Shown piece by piece: positions 1-12,624 of a stretch of DNA of 64,000 bases (positions within the stretch are counted from its first letter, which is position 1; every line of letters begins with the position of its first letter). Made by a program: the position numbers and the translations under genes. The stretch comes from Actinostola sp. cb2023. Its lineage: Eukaryota; Cnidaria; Anthozoa; Actiniaria; Actinostolidae. The notes beneath the pieces were generated by a model, which was given only the letters and a program-made list of their open reading frames with translations, was not told the DNA's origin and searched no databases. The DNA lies in contig JAUJYZ010000118.1 in NCBI GenBank assembly GCA_033675265.1, positions 213,501 to 277,500 on the forward strand, read 5' to 3'.

Positions 1-210
1 GTGAATCTCTGGTGGTTAACTTAAACGTAAATATACTGACTTGGCGAAACACTCTTCAAGGACGCGACACTAATGAAACTAACGAGACTTAGGAAAACGA
101 TTCTGATTCTTCCCTGATCTGCGTAATGTTGACAAACATGATGTTATATTAATCCTCCAGTAAACTAATCTTTAATTTTCAATTTATGTAAATCACTAAA
201 TTATTGTTCA

Positions 211-555
211 CAGTATACTGTCTTCCCTTTTGCCTAGGAACATCTTCCTCTCCCCCCAGTATACTGTCTTCCCTTTTGCCTAGGAACATCTTCCTCTCCC
301 TCCAGTACACTGTCTTCCCTTTTGCCTAGGAACATCTTCCTCTCCCTCCAGTACACTGTCTTCCCTTTTGCCTAGGAACATCTTCCTCTCCCTCCAGTAC
401 ACTGTCTTCCCTTTTGCCTAGGAACATCTTCCTCTCCCTCCAGTACACTGTCTTCCCTTTTGCCTAGGAACATCTTCCTCTCCCCCCAGTACACTGTCTT
501 CCCTTTTGCTTAGGAACATCTCCCTCTCCCTCCAGTACACTGTCTTCCTTTTGCC
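211..555. repeat. 46-bp minisatellite, about 7 copies
   Basis: A pyrimidine-rich unit of 46 bp containing TTCCCTTTTGCCTAGGAACA is repeated head to tail with only a few substitutions (CCCCCC/CCCTCC, TATACT/TACACT). It abuts the broken SLC22 exon on its right and replaces the expected 3' end of that exon. Because 46 is not a multiple of three, the open frames running through it on the minus strand are accidental. Confidence 0.95.
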
Positions 556-789
556 TATCACAGCACTTGTTGGGCGGGCACGTAGAGTTGTCTGACGTCT
601 GACAGTGAAAGTTCGGCGTCCCATAAATGAACAACATGGCAGCAAACTGGACAGATGTCATCATGATCAGACAATACGAGGAGAAGAAATTAAAACCACT
701 TTTTGATATCGACCAAACGAACTGACATGCTGGAAAAGGTCGTCGTATTCCAGGACTTTGCGGTCGCCTTTGTCGCCTTGGTCCGGCAT
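556..789 (-). pseudogene. SLC22-type transporter exon 1 fragment, frameshifted and truncated
   Basis: Read on the minus strand from ATG at 789, the translation gives MPDQGDKGDRKVLEYDDLFQ and then a GRYQ motif that aligns with exon 1 of the SLC22 gene at 36556 (EFDDVFK...FGRYQ). After GRYQ the homologous frame shifts by one: the first membrane segment and the extracellular loop (YGTPNFHCQTSDNSTCPPN, then KCCD) continue in another frame. The original frame hits a stop soon after GRYQK. After KCCD the homology ends and the 46-bp minisatellite begins, so the last part of the exon and its splice donor are missing. It lies in opposite orientation to the two intact SLC22 genes. A sequencing indel could explain the frameshift, but not the loss of the exon end. 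Confidence 0.65.
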
Positions 790-1623
790 AATGTTATAAG
801 CTGCTCTCCGAAATTTAATACATGGGTTTAAATGCAGTGGCTTCCAGTGGTTTTTGGTTTAATACTTCAGAGGTTAATTATTTAAGCCATGAATCTGTGC
901 GCGAAACAATGACAATAAACAATAACAACAATAATAACAACAATAATAAGTAATAACAAATCTCAATGCTTTTTCTCCTGTCCCTCTCCGAACTTACACG
1001 TTCCCCTCAGCAGTTCTTCTTTGCCGAATATTTCTGAACATATCTCTCTCAAGTATTTTAAAGCCCAGCACGATTTCAGTGTTATAGCCTGATTGTGTAT
1101 GACACGTCTTAAAATCAGTCTAGATTTAGTTACTGTTTATTAGACTACGAGTTCGAGTTTTCTATGAGTCGATAGTCAACGAGGCGCGTGGCGTCGAGTT
1201 GACTATTTGAACTCATAGAAAACGAGAAAGAGCAGTCTAATTGTTTTAGTCGGAAACCAACTAGCATACTACCTTCGATTTTATACCAATATTTATTGAT
1301 TTTTCGCTTTGTTTTTGTTCAAAACGCCGGCTTTTTCGCTACTCACTATCTATCATGCAATAGATAGTGAGTATGTACGTTAGCCAATCAGATTGCAGGA
1401 TTCTGGATAGTATGCTAGTTGGTTCCAGTTCTACTATATACATGTATATATACCCGGATAGATAGATCAATTAATCAGGCGTGAAGTTACAAACCTTTTA
1501 TTAATCTCGCCCTATTTTATAACTATCAGTGTTTGACCTATTAGGGTTCTTGAGGAATTTGACACAGATCTTGGAGATAATCCTGTGGAATTGGTCTATC
1601 ACTAAGAGGCCCAACTAATCAGC
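790..1623. other. Upstream region of the first SLC22 gene with two short hairpin elements
   Basis: No coding exon is seen. The stretch holds an AT-rich run with CAA/TAA repeats (about 915-955) and two palindromic elements. One spans 1141-1239 with ends TAGACTACGAGTTCGAG and a matching inverted end reading AAAACGAG...CAGTCTA. The other spans 1252-1426 with ends GGAAACCAACTAGCATACT / AGTATGCTAGTTGGTTCC and an inner hairpin built on ACTCACTATCTATC. The sequence just before ATG 1624 could carry the promoter and 5' UTR, but no motif there is decisive. Confidence 0.6.
1252..1426. mobile_element. Palindromic MITE-like element
   Basis: About 175 bp bounded by inverted repeats of 18 bp (AACCAACTAGCATACT and its complement) with a second hairpin inside. 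It has no coding capacity, and its size and structure fit a non-autonomous DNA transposon. Confidence 0.6.
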
Positions 1624-4600
1624 ATGGAGCTCGTTCGTAAAGAGGCTGGCCGCGATGGCGAAAACAACCCTTTGCCAAAGCGGAACAAGACGGAGACATA
1701 TGACTTTGACGATCTGTTTGAAATGGTTGGAGGACTAGGACGTTACCCTATTCTACTGTACTTGTTTACCTGCCTCATGTCGCTACCAATTGGTTTGTCT
1801 CAGCTAGTACAAGTCTTCTACGGTGCGACTCCTCGTTACGAGTGTAATAGTCCTCGCTACGAAGATACGTTAATGAATCTTACTTGCACGGTCAATACAT
1901 GTTGTGACAACTGTACAAGCTATGCATTTCGAGGTGTTTTGACCAGTGCTGTGTCCGAGGTATGTTATAAATTGTTTGTTAGTTTGTCATCAAGTTGTTG
2001 AGAGACAACGATCTAAGCGTGATTCGGGAATTGATATATTTAGAAATTGTCAAAATATATTTTTATGTACATGTATATAGAAGGGAAAATTAAGTTTAAT
2101 ATAATATAATATATATCAGGGATAATATACTGGATGCGGCGTAATTCCGTGATCTCGCGGTTCAACCTTACAGTATCATAATAGACCATAATACATTCTA
2201 ATTCAAAATGACACGAATGCGAATAAAGCCTGTCAGCTTTATACTCGCTGGAAATAACAAGCTCAAATGCCTAACGTTGTGTGTCATAACGAAATCGAAC
2301 GAAAAATCAATCGAACTCACTCGAACTTTATAGTCAATCGGCGAACGTCATCGAACTGAATCAGTCCGATTTTGTTCGATTATACTGACGTTCGGTAAAC
2401 CGTGAAGCAGCGGAAGGAAATATACATATTCTTTCCGCCCGGCCGATTAAATAATGCTAAAGAAAGTGCAAATTACATTTTATTGGTACACAATGAAGAA
2501 ATATTCAGATTTAGTCTCACTGATGAACGGGCTCTTCCTCCGGGCTCTTCCTCCGGGCTCTTCCTCCGGGCTCTTCCTAAAAAAATAAAAATAAAAATAA
2601 TAATTATTATTATTATTCCTAAGGGTTCTTCCTAAGGGCTCTTCCTAAAGATGGCCCAGTTGACTCCTGTGCCAATTACTTTATTGAATGCTTTACCCTT
2701 ATTTTTTTTTTAATAGCGACTTTGACTATGCATTTGAAGTTGATTGCTTTCATTCAGTTGTTCAGAACACGTAGTACGACCCCAAACGACCATCATGCAC
2801 GCAACACGCTATAGCGCGTACTCGTTTAAAACCTCTATAAAGTAACATTTTCTGAAAGCTGAATAAATGCAGAATTCAATAAAACAATTAGTTTTTAGAA
2901 CAAAAACAGTATATTTGAAATAGGTAAAAAAGTTCAGATTTTGACATCACTATCATCGCCGAGGTCCCATCATACAGCCGCAATTTAACAGAAATCCTCG
3001 ACTAATACCTTTATAAGCTCATGAGATATAGCTTACAAAAAATGTGTCTCCGTTTATCGATAAGACTAATTAACCTGTTGCATTTTTATACGGTCCTAAA
3101 CTTCGAGCTCTGCAAAAACTGGAAAACACTTTACAAAACAAGTTATAACTTTCGAAGGAAATTGAATATTAAAATTCGGAGACACAGTTTTGAAGAATAT
3201 TTATCTGACAAAGTGTCTACCAAATTTCAGCTAAAACGGATAAAATCCCTTTTACCCGGAACTCAAAATGTGCGCTTGATTCATGGCTATTTTGTTTCCG
3301 AAGTAAAAGGCAAAAGAGTTTTCAAGTCAAGTGGCCCCTTTGTTTACACAAGCGTGGATAATCCACCACAAATATGTGATCCAATACCTGATGACATATG
3401 AATGGCATTCATAAGTAAAAGTACGAAGCGTTCGTAACACAACGAGGCAGGAAAACAAAGTTACTGTTGGCGGAAAATACGAGCACTTTGACCGTGTGTG
3501 GTTTAGCATCGTTATTCAAGGATGTTTTGAGTGAGCAGTTACGATTTTTGGATACTTTCTTCGCATCTGAATCTTTGTGGAAAGTCTGTTGCGTGAGTAC
3601 TGTTGACAGCTTGCTTGTCAACATCTTTTTGCATCAAATGAAATCCAAAATTCGTTTTTTGATTCTAACTTTTTAGGAAAAAAATATTTGTAGATTCTGT
3701 TTTGGAGATGATAGATAATATATTCAATTTGATTTGATTGTCAAAAAAAATCAAAATCGGTGGTTTGAAAGTTTTTTTGGGGTACTTTGTCAGTCTGATC
3801 GAATGATCGTTCACAGAGCGTTCACAGCCGGATTTGACCTAAAGGTCACAAAGTGAAACGCGTACGAACCGTCGTGAGTCAGTTTCGGGAACATCGCTGA
3901 TGCAAATCCCCGGGAAAAATGAAAATCGGATATCAGTTGAGCAATTCAATGAAAAGTTCGACAATCGAACGTTCGATTGTGTTCGATTGGTAAAATTTTT
4001 GGTTGAATTCGATTAATTTCGATTGAGTTCGATTACCGAACGTTCGATTAGATAGACCGGGTGATCATAGTCAAAACAAAAGAAAACAATGGAATTACAG
4101 TTTATTAATATCTACATGGCTAATCATCTGTTTCACGGGTTTAATGCCATCATGACTCTATTTAGTCTCCTTCGCAGCCGTTTTTAGTTCCGTCACGTCA
4201 CGTTCTCGGCCCAAGAACGGGTGCATAGGAGACTAGACTCCCGGGGGGGGGGGGGGGGGGGGGTACTCCCAATAATTACTTTAGCGTATTTTGCACTAAT
4301 ATCTGACTCTGATTCCATTGTTATTTTGTTGTCACTCGACTATTACACTCTAAAAATTACACTTTGTTTCACAGGTTTATGAAAACCACTCTATCACAGT
4401 AATTTAGAAATAATAGATTGATTGACAAAAAAAACCGTGAAACAGTACAAACTATTTAGTGCTAAGCCTATTAAAATAGCACCAATGAAACAATAGAAAA
4501 CAAAAGACATAGCACCACAATAGCATACTATTCGCGGCAGTCCCTTTCACGCTCGCTTAATAAGAGATGGAGAAATGCAACCGCGCTTGAGTGAGTTGGA

Positions 4601-7600
4601 AGTGCAAAGGGATAGGGTCAGGGAGGGGAAAGAGCACGGTAGCTTTTGGAGGCAAGCGCGAAAGAGAGTGCCAAGCCAGGTCACAGCTGCCAATAGCCGA
4701 AGGGTTCTTACGCGAACTGGGCAGTAATTAGATGCAGAGCTCTTATTTATACTCGCGCTGCAAGGGACTGGCGCGAATAGCATACTATTACATAACACTC
4801 TCATTCATGCTCAGCTGAATTAAGGTATGGGATAAAATATTGATCAGCGGTCTAAGCCAAGCTGGAACAGCTTGGCTTAGGTGGTCAGGAGAATACGACC
4901 CACGCGAATCTATTGGGCGGGTGGGTGGGCCGTTCATCTGACCACTGTTCCGCTGGAACTGAGCAAGAAGGGAGTGTCCTGCCTTTGATGCCGTATATAT
5001 TGCCACTGTGCACGTGCACACGTGCACGTAGGTGTTAACGAGGCATTATTATACCGTATTTCATCTTTGCATCTCATTAGAGTGTTATGAATAGCACTGT
5101 TTCACGGTTTTAGTGTTTGCACGTTTCCTTCTCGCCCTTCCCCCTCCCCCTCCTTCCCCTTTTAGCTCTCGCCCCAACTTTCACGCGGCCAAAAAACGAA
5201 AATACTTCCGCGCGGCCTAAAAAAACGCTTGCTACGCAGGCTAGTGTTTGCACTCTACGATAGTAGAGTGATTGCAATAAACCCGTGAAATAGGGAATAA
5301 TTACATAGTTTATAATCACTGAACATCACACTGTTGACTCCTTAGTCGAAAACGTTTGAACAAAAAACTTCTAAAGCCTAAACTTTATCAAAAATTAAAT
5401 AATAATTAATAATTTAATAGTGAAATAAATTATTTTTAATTATTATTATTTCAATTAAAATCGGTAACGGCTCACGAAGGAGAAGAAAACATTGTCTTTT
5501 GAGTTCATCAGTGAATTTCGTTAATTTTAGCTGATGTCTCCAGGTACATTCTGACTCCTCAGGACCCCTGTCAGGAACACAGGCAGCCCTACCATTGCTT
5601 CTGAAGCTACTAATATTTGCGTCTTTTTTTGATGGGTTTTCTGTGGTAGAGCGCGCGCGCACAATATTATGTTGAGCTCCCTGTGCTGAGTAACGTATTA
5701 TATGTTGGGCTCCCTGTGTGCGTCCCGCAAGACGCGCCCGCAGACGGTGCAAACACCGAGAAACTAATGAAAGCACGAGGCCGTAGGCGCGCATTGCGCG
5801 CACGCTCTACCACAGGAAAGTGAGGAAACCCATAAAAAAAGACGCAAATATCATTTTATTGAATTATTTAGTAGCCTCAGAAGCAATGGTTGGGCTGCCT
5901 GTGTCAGGAACTCATATTTTGTACAAAATACATGACTTGACCGTTCGCCGGTATTCGGCAGTGTGTGGTCTGCATGTCCTACCATACAAGGGGAGGATAT
6001 CAATTGGAACGAAAGTTCTGTTTTCTTTCCCTGCCACATTCATTAGACTAAGAGTAGGGGAGGGAGTGTGTGTGGTCTGTCCTACCATACAAGGGGAGGA
6101 TATCAATTGGAACGAAAGTTCTGTTTTCTTTCCCTGCCACATTCATTCGATTAGATTAGACTAATGGTTGGGCTGCCTGTGGTCTGACCTACCATACAAG
6201 GGGAGGATATCAATTCGAACGAAAGTTCTGTTTCCTTTCCCTGTCACATTCATTCGATTAGATTAGACTAAGAGTAGGGCACAGAGTCTGTCCTACCCAG
6301 GATATCAATTGGTACGAAAGTTCTGTTTCCTTTCCCTGTGGTCTAGATAGACCTACCACCTACATAAGGGGAGGATATCAATTGGAACGAAAGTTCTGTT
6401 TCCTTTCCCTGCCACATTCATTCGATTAGATTAGACTAAGAGTAGGGCACAGGGTTCCCAGTGTGTGTGGTCTGTCCTACCATACAAGGGGAGGATATCA
6501 ATTGGTACGAAAGTTCTGTTTCCTTTCCCTGCCACATTCATTCGATTAGATTAGACTAATGGTTGGGCTGCCTGTGGTCTGACCTACCATACAAGGGGAG
6601 GATATCAATTGGTACGAAAGTTCTGTTTTCTTTCCCTGCAACATTCATTCGATTAGATTAGACTAATGGTTGGGTTCCCTGCCTGTGGTCTGACCTACCA
6701 TACAAGGGGAGGATATCAATTGGTACGAAAGTTCTGTTTTCTTTCCCTGCCACATTCATTCGATTGTGTGTGCGAATTCATTCGATTAGATTAGATTGAC
6801 TGCATTTATCTTTCGGAGACGTAATACAAGACAGAAGGGTCTAAGTACTAATCTAGGGAAGCGTTCCGCTACAATGATGACGTCCTATGACGTACTATGA
6901 CGCACTATGACGCACTAGCCAGGCAATGATGACACACTAAAATGTTGTGTTTGTTTGCAGTGGAACCTGATTTGTGATCGAACTCATCTGAAGGCCATGA
7001 CACAAGCCGTGTACATGGCTGGTTTACTGGTTGGATCCATTGGCTTTGGTGTCATGTCAGACAAATTTGGACGTCGTATTTCGATCTTTTTGAGCATCTT
7101 CCTGTTGGTAATACAATACTCTAATTGAATACTTTATATCACTCCTTCCCCTCCCTTTTGCGCCAGCTATACACAGGCTAAATCGTCCACCTCTGCAATT
7201 TGTTGCGCGCAATATTGCAGAAGTAGAATTACACTGTACTTCAATAAGCTTGGTCAAAAAACAATTTCAGGGGTAGAAACATGCTAGCTGCAATCTAATT
7301 GCGCGCAATGTTGTCACAACATTGCAGTAGTAGTGTACTCCAGCCCCTTCAGTAACACCTTTAGCAATGCGAAATATCTACCTCATTTATTTAATTATAT
7401 ATTTCGATACCTCAAACAATTCCTTTACCTTGCTTTCAGGCTGCCTGTGGTGTAGCATCGGCTCTGGCTGATTGTCTCTCTCTCTTCGCGCTCTTTCGCT
7501 TTGCGGCAGGTGCGGCGTGTGGTGGTTGCTTGGTCGCACGTTACGTCTACTGTGTGGAACTGGTCGCCACAAAACATCGCACAGCTGCGGGCTTCATCTG

Positions 7601-10600
7601 TAACATCTTTGTTAGTTTTGGCTTTGATTTACTGGCTTTAATGGCGTACCTTATACGAGATTGGAGGCATCTGATGTTAGCTGTGTCCCTCCCTGCAGCT
7701 CCTTTGCTTATTTGCTGGTGGTGAGCTCAGGACAATGTAACAGAAATACGCCTGAATGCATGCAGAATGGGAAGAAAAAATGGAAACAAACAAACAACAA
7801 CAACAACAACAACCATTAAAAAACAACAGAACGAACGATTGTGTCAGTGGCTGAATAAGATTGATAGAATAAGAACGAAGGAATGGATGAATGAACGAAG
7901 GAATGGATGAATGAACGAACGAATGGATGAATGAACGGACGAATGGATGAACGAATGAATGGATGAATGGACGAATGAATGGATGAATGAACGAATGGAT
8001 GAATGAACGAATGGATGAATGAACGAATGGATGAATGAACGGACGAATGGATGAATGAACGAACGAATGGATGAATGAACGAATGGATGAATGAACGGAC
8101 GAATGGATGAATGAACGAACGAATGGATGAATGAACGGACGAATGGATGAATGAACGAACGAATGGATGAATGAACGGACGAATGGATGAATGAATGAAC
8201 AAGCGAATTGATGAATGAATGAACGAGCGAATGGATGGATGAATGAACGAATGGATGAATGAATAAATATTTACATCCGTTCCTACGTGTAGTTAGTCTA
8301 CAGCTAGCAAGCATGGGACCAATCACTAGGAACATGACACTCTTACTGTCAACAATGCAGTCAATAGTCTTTACAATATTATGATTATTCATAACCATAG
8401 GTTTATCCCCGAATCTGTACGTTGGTTAGTTGCTCAGAATCGACTCGACGAAGCTCACCAAATACTTCTAAAATTTGCCGCCCATAATCGAGCGACGGTC
8501 GACGCTGACGAGCTAAAGTACGCAATACTTGTCGTAAAGAAAGCTGAATTGCGTAAAGATGTTACAAAAACGTATGGCATCCTGGACATGGTGAAAACAC
8601 GGAAGCTAAGAAAAAGAACGATCATTTGCTTTTTCAATTGGTACGTTTTGTTATGTAGAACTGAAGAAGGTTGGGGAAGGGAAGGGGAAGGGTATATACA
8701 CTACTGGTTTGACCATCCTCCCCCTCCCATCCTCCCCCCAACCCTTCAAACCCATCCCATAAACTTCATCAGAATTTTGAATTCAATTCATTTTTGTTTT
8801 TGTGAATTCGTTTGAAGTTTGGTTGCGATGGAGCAACCTCGTCCCCAGGGTCCTCTCATCTCGTTATGAGAGGACGAGAGAGCTCTGGGAACGAGGGTTG
8901 CGCAGCGTTGCCTGGTAACCAATCTAGCCGTTTAAAAACACGACACAGGGTTCCCACAAAGCTGATAAAGTGCTGTCTTTGTGCAGGTTTGTCAACGCGC
9001 TCGTCTATTTTGGGATCAGCTTGAATGTCAAGAATCTTGGAGGAGATATGTACCTGAATTTCTTCATTCTGAGTATTGTTGAACTTCCAGGAGTGACGAT
9101 CTGCTGGTTGCTTCTGGCAAGGTTTGGACGACGCATTCCTTATTCTGCACTGATGCTGACCGGTGGGATTGCGGGCATGCTTGTATTGGCTTTTCCACCG
9201 ACACCACGTAATGAAGAACTCGTTATAATTTATATTCGTCATGATGCTGAATTCTCAACCATTTTGTCTTTGACAGAGTATCGATATGCGATTTTGACTT
9301 TGGCGATGATTGGAAAGAGTTGTATCATGTCCACCTTCCTCGCTATCTACATCTACACAGCTGAACTCTACCCAACGGTCATCAGGTTTGTCCTAACTGC
9401 TGTTGGATTGACTGTTACTATCACTCCGGGGGGGGGGGGGGGGACTCCCAGGGTGAGTGATGATCGTCGACGTCTCTTTAGGGGTGTAAAGTACGGTTTT
9501 TGGTATCACTTAGGGCGTTCACGACGGAACGCCAATATGTTTAGCCGTCAAGGTATCATTTAGGGTTGCACGCGAAGATATAAAAACACGTTATACTGTG
9601 TCATTAAAGCGACTACAGCTGCTCTTATTTATTTGTTTGTCTGTTTTAGAATGATATCTTTTAAGCCACACCCAGATTAGTCTCCTTTAGGTCGGGGTTT
9701 AAATTCTCCGACGATCATCACTCCTCTCACATGGGAGTCCCCCCGCCCCGCCCGGCTGGGGGGGGCTAACACTGCAGCATAGTTCCAACGCTCGCAGCTA
9801 GATCCATTAACTTTATACTAGCATACCAACTTCTTCACTTGTTTAACGACCATCTTGGATTCTCTTTGGTACTACCTCAACAGGAACATTGCCGTCGGCG
9901 CGTCTTCGATGATGGCGCGTTTTGGCGGGATTGCAGCCCCATTCGTTGTTCTACTGGTAAGTCACGTGATATCTTCAAACCACGTGGTATTGGTAAATCA
10001 CGTGATATCCGCAGTCACGTGATATTCGGCTTCATACATGGATAGGAAAGGTGGCCGCGTGGCACTAGTGAAACAGATAGAAAGTGAGGGAAAGTTGAAG
10101 TCCTAAAAGTTAACTATAAAAATCCTTCTGAGCGTAAGCCCTACAATGAGAAGAGAAGGAGAACAAATATCCGACCCTGATGGCATTCGAACCCATGACC
10201 TTCGGAGCTGATCACCGATACTCTACCAGTTGAGCAACACAGGCCAAGGAAATTCGCACAAAAACAAATACTAGGAAATGTTCTCAGATTATTAGCGTCA
10301 ATAAGAGAAAGAAGAGCTGTACGATACTTCACTTTTTTAACATATAACAAATAGTGTTTGCCCAAAAAAACAAAAAAGTGCCGGCTTATCTAGGGAGCTC
10401 CTGACACCAATATACAAGTTTAATTGATATTACTAAGCTAACAAGCAAGAAAAAGAAAGACAAAAAAGGGACGAAAGTACAAAAGACAGAACAATAAAAT
10501 ATATATTTAACCGATACAAGCTGTGAAAGCTAATGAAAGATAGCTTAAATAGTAACACGAAACTAAAGACTTCACTTCTAACTATCTTTGTCACATCTTT

Positions 10601-10878
10601 GTCACACTATGTTTCAGGCGGATCTTCCAAACGTCAGTAAGACCCTCCCCCTGGTGATATTCGGCACTATGGGCGTGGCTGCAGGTATAATGGCACTATG
10701 GTTACCAGAGACGCTCTACATACCCATGGCGCAGACCGTCGAGCAAGCGGAAATGTGTCCTGAGGACTACAATATCCTCTGTCGCAAAGGAGCTCGGGAA
10801 GCCGCGCAGAGGAAATACCGAAAGTATGGAGACGTTTATCCTTCACGTGAAGAAGTGACTTTTGATGAACGCCTTTAA
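1624..10878 (+). CDS. SLC22-family organic cation/anion transporter (copy 1), 8 exons, about 555 aa
   Basis: Predicted 12-helix major facilitator protein of the plasma membrane that would move organic ions or zwitterions; the substrate cannot be told from sequence. Exons: 1624-1959, 6961-7107, 7440-7720, 8401-8640, 8987-9207, 9277-9385, 9884-9956, 10618-10878. All introns are GT-AG and phases join without a break (1668 nt). Exon 1 carries the cytosolic start, helix 1 (about 42-64) and an extracellular loop with Cys 74, 88, 93, 94 and 97 and NLT/NCT sequons. Exon 2 begins with the family motif WNLICD and holds SDKFGRR (about 145-151). Exon 4 has the family motif PESVRW, exon 6 ends in AELYPTVIR, and exon 8 has WLPET near residue 498. 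Length matches the family (about 530-560 aa). Introns are filled with tandem repeats and MITEs. Orthology to a particular SLC22 member is not assigned. Confidence 0.9.
2100..5560. other. Repeat-filled part of intron 1 of SLC22 copy 1
   Basis: No exon is recognised. From about 2290 to 4050 lies a stretch with TCGAA-rich ends in both orientations (GAACGTTCGATT motifs near 3965-4050), perhaps one element of about 1.7 kb. A short GGGCTCTTCCTCC direct repeat sits at 2526-2580 and a poly-G run at 4239-4263. From 4380 to 5310 there are pieces of a family whose internal sequence includes CCGTGAAACAGTAC and CACTCTA, also found intact at 32113-32257. The 126-codon open frame at 3021-3401 shows no family motif and is treated as chance. 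Confidence 0.5.
5579..5902. mobile_element. Non-autonomous element with ACAGGCAGCCC ends and 9-bp target duplication
   Basis: A 324-bp element starts ACAGGCAGCCC and ends GGGCTGCCTGT. Long imperfect inverted arms include CCATTGCTTCTGA, GACGCAAATAT and GTGGTAGAGCGCGCG. It is flanked on both sides by the direct repeat GTCAGGAAC (5570-5578 and 5903-5911), as expected of a transposition target duplication. Fragments of the same family recur at about 31080-31250, 37590-38050, 53070-53115 and 56755-56850. An 8-9 bp duplication would suit hAT- or MULE-type transposases; no transposase is present. Confidence 0.75.
5961..6780. repeat. Tandem repeat of about 100 bp in intron 1 of SLC22 copy 1
   Basis: About eight copies of a unit containing AAGGGGAGGATATCAATTGG, ACGAAAGTTCTGTTT, CCTGCCACATTCATTCGATT and GATTAGACTAA. 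Some copies carry GGTTGGGCTGCCTGTGGTCT, the terminal motif of the ACAGGCAGCCC element that ends just to the left. The array therefore probably grew from one end of that element. Copy length varies by insertion and deletion. Confidence 0.85.
7863..8268. repeat. GAATGGATGAATGAACGA-type minisatellite in intron 3
   Basis: Variants of GAATGGATGAAT and GAACGAAC/GAACGGAC alternate for about 400 bp. On the minus strand this yields long artificial frames rich in SFIHSFVH. It lies wholly between SLC22 exons 3 (ends 7720) and 4 (starts 8401). Confidence 0.95.
9423..9767. mobile_element. Poly-G-ended inverted element
   Basis: Starts with a run of G followed by GACTCCCAGGGTGAGTGATG and ends with CATGGGAGTCCCCCCGCC. 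Inner inverted matches include GATGATCGTCG / CGACGATCATC and TTAGGGG-type motifs. Related poly-G/ACTCCC pieces appear at about 4239-4270, 15130-15180, 21480-21565, 28440-28520 and 59455-59790. It lies in intron 6 of SLC22 copy 1. Confidence 0.6.
10177..10252 (-). repeat. tRNA-like sequence, probably the head of a SINE
   Basis: On the minus strand there is an A-box-like GCTCAACTGGTAGAGTATC and, about 30 bases later, a B-box-like GGTTCGAATGCC, the internal promoter layout of polymerase III. The 17-base anticodon arm folds (TCGG/CCGA) with one mismatch and would show a TCA anticodon, but the acceptor ends do not pair convincingly. A tRNA-derived SINE or tRNA pseudogene is likelier than a working tRNA. 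It sits in intron 7 of SLC22 copy 1. Confidence 0.5.
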
Positions 10879-11882
10879 GTGGGACATACCACCGTAAAAT
10901 CCCGGTTATAAACTTATACAAGATCGTAAGAGTTTTTTTTTCTCTGTCTTATAACCGGGTAGACTGATTCCATAAGTCGGTCCCAGTACGTTCGCTCTCT
11001 GTCGATCCTGATGTCGCTCACTAACCGACCGCTAGTTGAGCGACCATCTATCTAAAAGGAGCGAAAACAGCGACTTATGGAATCAGTCTAATAACCGGGG
11101 GGAGCTTATAACCGACAATTGAGGGAGTATTATAATGACCAAGGGAGGATAACTATACTGGTAGCATGTCCCCCTCCATTTCCCCCCTTCCTGTCCCCCA
11201 CCCCTCCCATTCTCTTTCCCTAGAGCCTGGCTACTTATGCTAAATAACTTGGTAGCCTGTCCAGTCAAGATTGTCAATCTGATCGAAATTCAAGTAAATA
11301 AAAAAGTGCTAATTCGCAAATGTCATCGGCGAAAAGCGTGAATCGCTGATTGCATTTGGGTTTACTTGCGTTTCGATCAGAATCATTTGCACAAAATAGC
11401 ACTATGTCAGGTGAAAATTTCCCCCTGACTATTTACAAAGGGACGGCTTAATGTTAACAATTCAATACATAAATAAAGATTTTTGATGTTCGTTTTATGA
11501 GGAACTTTCTTTATTAATTGATACACGGCTTTTCGTTTTAAAACATTTAATGTTGCCATCTTGCTATCATTTTGATTTCGCCGTCAACAAGACAACATAG
11601 AGCTTTGTAACCGCGCTTCAGCGAATTGCGCGCAACAGTTGCAAGAAAAGTTGCAGTGTGGCATCCCCTAAATTCTGTTGCGCGCAACGCAAGTTGCACC
11701 GTGTCCGGGCCTTTATCGGATGCGCGCAGCAACAACATCGGTTGCGCGACGAGTTGCCCGATTAACTTGGCCTTTAACATTTTCCATGGAGAAAACGGAA
11801 GCCCAAGCTCTTGATCTACATAGCAATGCAACCCGTTTATCAATACATTTACCAAGATGATCATATCGTGAAACGTACTTCG

Positions 11883-12311
11883 TTAAAGTGCCTATGAAAC
11901 GAAAATGTCGATCCTTATTTTATTATACATTATTGTTGTTTGGTCTTTCCCTGAACATTTGCTGTATTTAAATGTCGACGTTGAGCGCGCGAACATTTTC
12001 TTTTCGCGGTTCGAAAATTATCATTTTCAACAAAATGTGCGACAGGAGACTTGGCCCTTGACAATGGCTCGGTGACGTCATAAGTTGTGTATGCCTTTGT
12101 TTGCACAACTTATGACATCACATTTCTATAGTTTGACCGAGCGGGAATTGTCGCACTTTCAAACCCAAAATGCCCAACTTCGTGCGCGAAATAAAAAATG
12201 TTCCTGAAGATCAATTCACTTTTTATTAATGCCATGTAAACAAGCAAATAGTAAACTTTCGTAGTAGCAAATAAAAACGGGGTCTGTTTTTTCATTTCAT
12301 AGGCACTTTAA
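11883..12311. mobile_element. MITE with AGTGCCTATGAAA ends and TTAA flanks
   Basis: The left end reads TTAAAGTGCCTATGAAAC and the right end TTTCATTTCATAGGCACTTTAA, an inverted repeat of about 15 bp whose outermost bases are TTAA on both sides. A TTAA target duplication is typical of piggyBac-type elements. There is no transposase, and the internal sequence looks non-coding. Confidence 0.6.
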
Positions 12312-12439
12312 GTTCTTTTTATTTCATTATAATTGTTTACTAGTAATCATACCACTTACGTTGACCCATTTATTCCCCCTAGACGCAGGTGTAATGTACA
12401 GTTTATATATGTATTTATTTTCTTAGCTACTACTACCAA

Positions 12440-12624
12440 TAGACCAATTCGGCTAACGCAATGTTTACATTCTTTATCCCAATTCAAAACCTTTGGGAAT
12501 AAGAGCTTTTTGTTTCAAGCATTTCCATGTCAATGCTCTATTGAAATCGAAATACAACAGACAAAGAACCGTATTCCCAAAAGATCTGAATTGGGTACAA
12601 CATTGCGTTTGCCGATTTGGTCTA
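12440..12624. mobile_element. 185-bp TA-flanked MITE, copy A
   Basis: Bounded by TAGACCAATTCGGCTAACGC and an inverted end reading TTGCGTTTGCC...GGTCTA. A nearly identical copy lies 40 kb away at 52131-52319 inside an intergenic stretch. Shared internal motifs include CCAATTCAAAACCTTTGGGA and CAAAAGATCTGAATTGGG. Two near-identical copies in 64 kb point to fairly recent spread. Confidence 0.8.

Noticed and set aside
3021..3401. Plus-strand frame of 126 codons in SLC22 intron 1
   Set aside because: No motif, no splice partner, and it lies within a repeat-like segment with TCGAA-rich ends.
7816..8398. Minus-strand frames of 128 and 184 codons rich in SFIHSFVH
   Set aside because: They run through the GAATGGATGAAT minisatellite in an SLC22 intron and are antisense to the gene.
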